From Reyranella sp. (GTDB lineage: Bacteria > Pseudomonadota > Alphaproteobacteria > Reyranellales > Reyranellaceae), in the NCBI GenBank assembly GCA_030681635.1, contig JAUXRT010000558.1, positions 1-8,439 on the forward strand: a stretch of 8,439 nucleotides of DNA. The letters are read 5' to 3'. This document shows, in pieces, positions 5,125-8,439 of the stretch. Each line of letters begins with the position of its first letter. Position 1 is the first letter of the stretch. The notes below the pieces were generated by a model. It did no database searches. It saw nothing but the letters and a program-made list of their open reading frames with translations, and was not told where the DNA came from. The position numbers were made by a program, and so were the translations under genes.

Positions 5125-6762
5125 ATGCTCCGGCATCTCGTGAGAAACGCGACGCTCGCCGTCGCGCTGGCTATCGCCGCCACGGCGCCGCTGCATGCCC
5201 AGGACCAGAAAGGCACGCTCGTCTTCGCGGTCGAAACGCTCAGCGCCCAGACGCTCGATCCGATCCTCGAAGGACGGCCAGGCAATGCGGTCTACCAGGC
5301 GGTCATGTACGACTCGCTGGTTGGCTTCAACCTGGAGAAGGGTGGCGTCGGTCCCGGCGTCGCCGAACGTTGGGAACTCTCGCCCGACGGCCTCACGTGG
5401 ACCTTCTATCTCCGGCCGGGCCAGACGTTCCACAACGGCGACAAGCTCACCGCGCACGACGTCAAGTTCAGCCTCGAGCGCCAGATGGGGCCGGGCTCGC
5501 TCGCCGCCGCGGCGGCCACGATGAAGCGCACCATCAAGAGCATCGAAGTGGTCGACGAGCTCACGGTGAAGGTGAACACCACCAGCCCGCAGATCGGCCT
5601 GCCGGCCAGCCTGTCGCGCGCCGTGGCGCCCGAGGGTGCCATCATGCCCAAGAACTACATCGAGAAAGTGGGCGAGGAGGAGTTCCGCAAGAAGCCGATT
5701 GGCAGCGGGCCGTGGAAGTTCGTGCGCAACGTGCCGGGTGACCGCATCGAATTCACCGCCGTCGCCAAGCACTGGCGCGGCACGCCGCACTTCAAGGACC
5801 TGCACATGCTGCTGGTCCCCGAGGAGAGCACGCGCGTGGCCATGGTGCGCACCGGCGAGGCGGCGATCGCCTCGATCGGTCCCGAGGCCATGCTCGGCGC
5901 CTCGCGCGCCGGGCTGGAGGTGCTGTCGGTGCCCGGCACGATGCAGGCGATCTTCCAGTTCTGGGGCACCTACAAGCCTGAGGTGAAGGATTCGCCGATC
6001 GCCAAGGCGCGCGTGCGGCAGGCGCTGTCGCTGGCGATCGACCGCAAGCAGGTGATCGAGCATGTCATGAACGGCAAGGCGCGGATGCCGTATCCCTTCT
6101 CGACCTTCGGCTACACCGACTATTTCAGCGCCGACCGTTGGGAGAAATGGGCGGCCGAGGCCTATCGTTACGATCCCGTGCTGGCGAAGAAGATCCTGGC
6201 CGAGGAAGGCTATCCCAACGGCTTCGAGCTGAAGTTCGCCAACACGGCGCTGCCGGGCACGCAGTTCATGGTCGATATCGGCACCGCGATCGCCGACATG
6301 TGGACCAAGGTCGGCGTCAAGGTGACGCTCAAGCACTACGAGTGGGGCTCGTTCGCGCCGATGGAACGCGGCGACCAGGCACCGCTTATCGGCTGGGCCT
6401 CGATGTACCGCACGGCCGGCCGGCCCGACGCGCCGTGGCGCTACAACGGCGCCTTCTCGCCCGACAGCACGCAGCGCCTCCTGGGCGACAAGGAAAACTG
6501 CCCCCAGGACTGCCAGGACTTCGTGAAGACCTACCAGGCTCTGGGCGCCGAACTCGACAAGGACAAGCGCACGGCGCTGACCGACCGCATGGTCGAGATC
6601 ACGGCAAATTCCTGGACAGTGATCCCGATCATCGAGGGCATGGGCTACTACGCGATCAATACCAAGAAGGTCGGCCAGTTCAATCCGATCCCCGGTCGGC
6701 ACGAGCTGGGCGACGTGTTCGAGCGCATCCCGCGCCCGGAGCAGAAGCCCTGGAAGAAGTGA
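5125..6762 (+). CDS. ABC transporter substrate-binding protein, family 5 (peptide/nickel type)
   Basis: This 545-residue periplasmic binding protein captures the ligand and delivers it to the permeases encoded just downstream. Residues 1-25 are a signal peptide (basic MLRHLVRN, hydrophobic core, LHA before QDQ). There is no lipobox cysteine, so it should be soluble. Family 5 landmarks are present: WELSPDGLTWTFYLRPG from 83, FHNGDKLTAHDVKFSLER ending at 119, IGSGPWKF at 192-199, and VRQALSLAIDRKQVI from 297. Its length is typical. The mature protein has only two cysteines, C459 and C463 (CPQDC), a likely periplasmic disulfide. Substrate groups in this family range from di- and oligopeptides to nickel, opines, sugars and glutathione. 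Nothing here decides among them, so DppA or OppA should not be assumed. The start is fixed by the strong SD at 5112-5119. Confidence 0.95.
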   Translation: MLRHLVRNATLAVALAIAATAPLHAQDQKGTLVFAVETLSAQTLDPILEGRPGNAVYQAVMYDSLVGFNLEKGGVGPGVAERWELSPDGLTWTFYLRPGQTFHNGDKLTAHDVKFSLERQMGPGSLAAAAATMKRTIKSIEVVDELTVKVNTTSPQIGLPASLSRAVAPEGAIMPKNYIEKVGEEEFRKKPIGSGPWKFVRNVPGDRIEFTAVAKHWRGTPHFKDLHMLLVPEESTRVAMVRTGEAAIASIGPEAMLGASRAGLEVLSVPGTMQAIFQFWGTYKPEVKDSPIAKARVRQALSLAIDRKQVIEHVMNGKARMPYPFSTFGYTDYFSADRWEKWAAEAYRYDPVLAKKILAEEGYPNGFELKFANTALPGTQFMVDIGTAIADMWTKVGVKVTLKHYEWGSFAPMERGDQAPLIGWASMYRTAGRPDAPWRYNGAFSPDSTQRLLGDKENCPQDCQDFVKTYQALGAELDKDKRTALTDRMVEITANSWTVIPIIEGMGYYAINTKKVGQFNPIPGRHELGDVFERIPRPEQKPWKK

Positions 6763-6790
6763 GGCCGGCGCTGACGACGGCACGCGCGCC

Positions 6791-7708
6791 ATGAAGCGTT
6801 ACATCGCGCGCCGCCTGATGCAGGGCGTGATCCTGCTCTTCATGGTGGCGACGATCGTGTTCTTCCTGGGCCGGCTGACCGGCAATCCGGTCGACCTGAT
6901 GCTGCCCGAGGACGCCACGGCCGAGGACCGCGCGGCACTCACCCAGACGCTCGGCCTCGATGGTCCGGTTCTCGACCAGTATGCGATCTTCGTCGGCAAG
7001 GCGATGCACGGCGATCTCGGCATGTCGATCCGCATGAAACAGCCGGCGGCCGAGGCCTTCTTCGACCGCCTGCCCAACACGCTCGTGCTCATCCCGTGGG
7101 CGATCCTGCTGGGCATGATGCTCGGCATCCCCTTGGGTGTGGTGGCGGCGGTCAACCGCGGCGGCATGCTCGACCGCGCGGCCGGCACGGTCGCGGTGCT
7201 GGGCGTCGCCATGCCAAGCTTCTGGCTGGGCGTGCTGTTGATCTTCGTCTTCAGCGTCGAGCTGGGCTGGCTGCCGTCCGGGCGCATGGGGGGGCCGTCG
7301 CATTATGTTCTGCCCGTCATCACGCTGGGCACGTTCCTCGTCGCCGGCTTCATGCGCATCACGCGCTCGGCCATGCTGGAAGTGATGGAGAGCGAGTTCG
7401 TCAAGCTCGCGCGCATCAAGGGACTGAGCGAAGCCACGGTGATCTGGAAGCATTGTCTGCGCAACGCGCTGATCCCGGTGCTCACCCTGTGGGGCGTGTT
7501 CGTCGGCAACCTGATCACCGGCGCCATCGTGACCGAGACCGTGTTCGCCTGGCCCGGCATCGGCCGCCTCACCTACGAGGCCGTGATCTACCGCGACTTC
7601 CCGTTGCTGCAGGCGGTGATCATCCTGAAATCGATCCTGATTCTGTCCATTAACCTCGGCGTCGACATCCTCTATGCCTATGTCGATCCGCGCATCCGGC
7701 TCGCCTGA
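6791..7708 (+). CDS. ABC transporter permease, DppB/OppB family
   Basis: This 305-residue inner-membrane permease forms half of the channel of the family 5 importer. The N-terminus (MKRYIARRLMQGVILLFMVATIVFFL) is the standard first helix of DppB proteins, followed by the periplasmic domain (about 30-95) with GDLGMSI. Further helices lie near 97-120, 131-157, 172-192, 228-250 and 272-297. The cytoplasmic ATPase-contact (EAA) loop is at 202-226, with EFVKLARIKGLSEATVIWKH followed by CLRNALIP. The C-terminus DPRIRLA is also typical. The start is 28 nt after the binding-protein stop. No convincing SD precedes ATG 6791 and no other in-frame start lies in the gap, so translation may depend on the upstream gene. 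The protein is complete, and its family is clear. Confidence 0.95.
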   Translation: MKRYIARRLMQGVILLFMVATIVFFLGRLTGNPVDLMLPEDATAEDRAALTQTLGLDGPVLDQYAIFVGKAMHGDLGMSIRMKQPAAEAFFDRLPNTLVLIPWAILLGMMLGIPLGVVAAVNRGGMLDRAAGTVAVLGVAMPSFWLGVLLIFVFSVELGWLPSGRMGGPSHYVLPVITLGTFLVAGFMRITRSAMLEVMESEFVKLARIKGLSEATVIWKHCLRNALIPVLTLWGVFVGNLITGAIVTETVFAWPGIGRLTYEAVIYRDFPLLQAVIILKSILILSINLGVDILYAYVDPRIRLA

Positions 7709-7710
7709 CC

Positions 7711-8439
7711 ATGGCCATCGCTGAACGCCCACCCTCGACCGACGCCGTATCGCCGCGGCTCTCGCTGTGGCGGCTTGTCTGGCCAGCGAGGGTTCCCGGG
7801 CGGTTCAGGCGCACCGCGCGCGTGCCCTGGATACCGATCACGATCATCGTGGCGATCGTCATCATGGCGGTCTTCGCGCCGCTGCTGGCGCCTTATTCGC
7901 CGATCGACCAGACGTTGCGCGACAAGCTGTTGCCGCCGGCCTGGATGGCGGGCGGCAGCGACAAGTATTTCCTCGGCACCGACGCCTTCGGCCGCGACAT
8001 CCTGAGCCGCCTGATCTACGGCGCGCGCGTCAGCCTGCTGGTGGCGCTGCTCGCGCTGACCGCGGGCGGCGGCGTCGGCCTCGCCGTCGGCATCGTCGCG
8101 GGCTATGTCGGCGGCGCGGTCGACAGCATCCTGATGCGCCTGGTCGACGCGGCCTTCACCTTTCCGGCCATCCTGTTCGCCCTGCTGCTCGCCGTTACCA
8201 TGGGCCAGGGTTTCGGCACGCTGGTGATCGCCATCAGCCTGTTGCTGTGGGCAAGCTTCGCGCGCGTCATCAGGGGCGAGGTGCTGTCGCTCCGGCAGCG
8301 CGACTTCGTGGCGCTGGCCAGGGTGCGCGGCTGCTCGGCGCCGCGCATTATGCTGACCCACATCCTGCCCAACGTGCTCAACACCTTCATGGTCCTGGTC
8401 ACGCTCAACATCGGCGTCGTGATCATCGCCGAGGCGACG
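7711..8439 (+). CDS. ABC transporter permease, DppC/OppC family (3' end outside window)
   Basis: Translation from ATG 7711, two nt after the DppB-type stop, is open for 243 codons to the window edge. It gives the second channel subunit of the importer. Visible marks are the first membrane helix (about 40-60, ending FAPLLAPYSPID), the DppC signature FLGTDAFGRDILSRLIYGAR (87-106), and helices near 107-133 and 151-181. The EAA loop is at 199-221, with DFVALARVRGCSAPRIMLTH then ILPN. The protein lacks roughly the last 50 residues of the usual family length. The cytoplasmic N-terminus of about 40 residues is Arg/Pro-rich. No SD is evident, so translational coupling to the preceding gene is likely. 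ATPase genes usually follow this permease and may lie beyond the right edge. Confidence 0.94.
   Translation, partial: MAIAERPPSTDAVSPRLSLWRLVWPARVPGRFRRTARVPWIPITIIVAIVIMAVFAPLLAPYSPIDQTLRDKLLPPAWMAGGSDKYFLGTDAFGRDILSRLIYGARVSLLVALLALTAGGGVGLAVGIVAGYVGGAVDSILMRLVDAAFTFPAILFALLLAVTMGQGFGTLVIAISLLLWASFARVIRGEVLSLRQRDFVALARVRGCSAPRIMLTHILPNVLNTFMVLVTLNIGVVIIAEAT

Noticed and set aside
5119..6792. A 557-codon open frame on the minus strand opposite the binding-protein gene
   Set aside because: It is the mirror of the codon bias in a GC-rich gene. Its protein is Arg/His/Gly/Ala-rich with no recognisable motif, while the plus-strand protein has a signal peptide and all family 5 landmarks.
6680..7732. 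A 350-codon open frame on the minus strand opposite the DppB-type permease
   Set aside because: It has the same shadow effect. Its product is rich in Gln, His, Asp and Arg and lacks domain character, and the plus strand encodes an unmistakable permease.
7678..8361. A 227-codon minus-strand open frame opposite the DppC-type permease
   Set aside because: It is a shadow of the plus-strand frame from 7711, which carries the GTDAFGRD signature and EAA loop.

Overview
The window is GC-rich with dense, closely packed genes on both strands. The protein types point to an alphaproteobacterium, probably a free-living soil or water member of the Hyphomicrobiales or Rhodospirillales. These include a secreted Tim44-like protein, a TauD-type dioxygenase, two SDRs, a CDO-like cupin paired with an OsmC protein, and a family 5 peptide-type ABC importer. 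This placement comes from protein character only; no rRNA or marker gene is present. I see no tRNA, CRISPR array, insertion sequence or prophage gene.

Layout. (1) 1-975, plus strand: the last 28 codons of a membrane protein, then a complete SDR resembling peroxisomal trans-2-enoyl-CoA reductase (PECR). (2) 988-2852, minus strand: a cluster read right to left, made of a canonical levodione-reductase-like SDR, a small CDO-like cupin and an OsmC-family protein; the last two are 7 nt apart. (3) 2904-3773, plus strand: a TauD/TfdA-type Fe(II)/2-oxoglutarate dioxygenase, divergent from the SDR across only 51 bp. (4) 3907-4890, plus strand: a stand-alone Tim44-like protein with signal peptide and membrane segment. 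(5) 5125-8439, plus strand: an ABC importer operon with a family 5 solute-binding protein, a DppB-type permease and a DppC-type permease cut by the window end. A sigma70-like promoter and a strong Shine-Dalgarno sequence precede the first of these. ATPase genes probably lie beyond the right edge.

How it may work together. The importer is self-contained and should bring a peptide or other small organic molecule through the inner membrane. Its substrate cannot be read from sequence. The central divergent block holds only small redox enzymes. A TauD-type oxygenase opposite a CDO-like cupin and an OsmC protein could suggest organosulfur or thiol oxidation, but this is inference from families alone. 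The most unusual protein detail is the PECR-like SDR, which lacks the usual Ser-Tyr-Lys catalytic set. I found no convincing case for an entirely new system; the findings list the points most worth checking.
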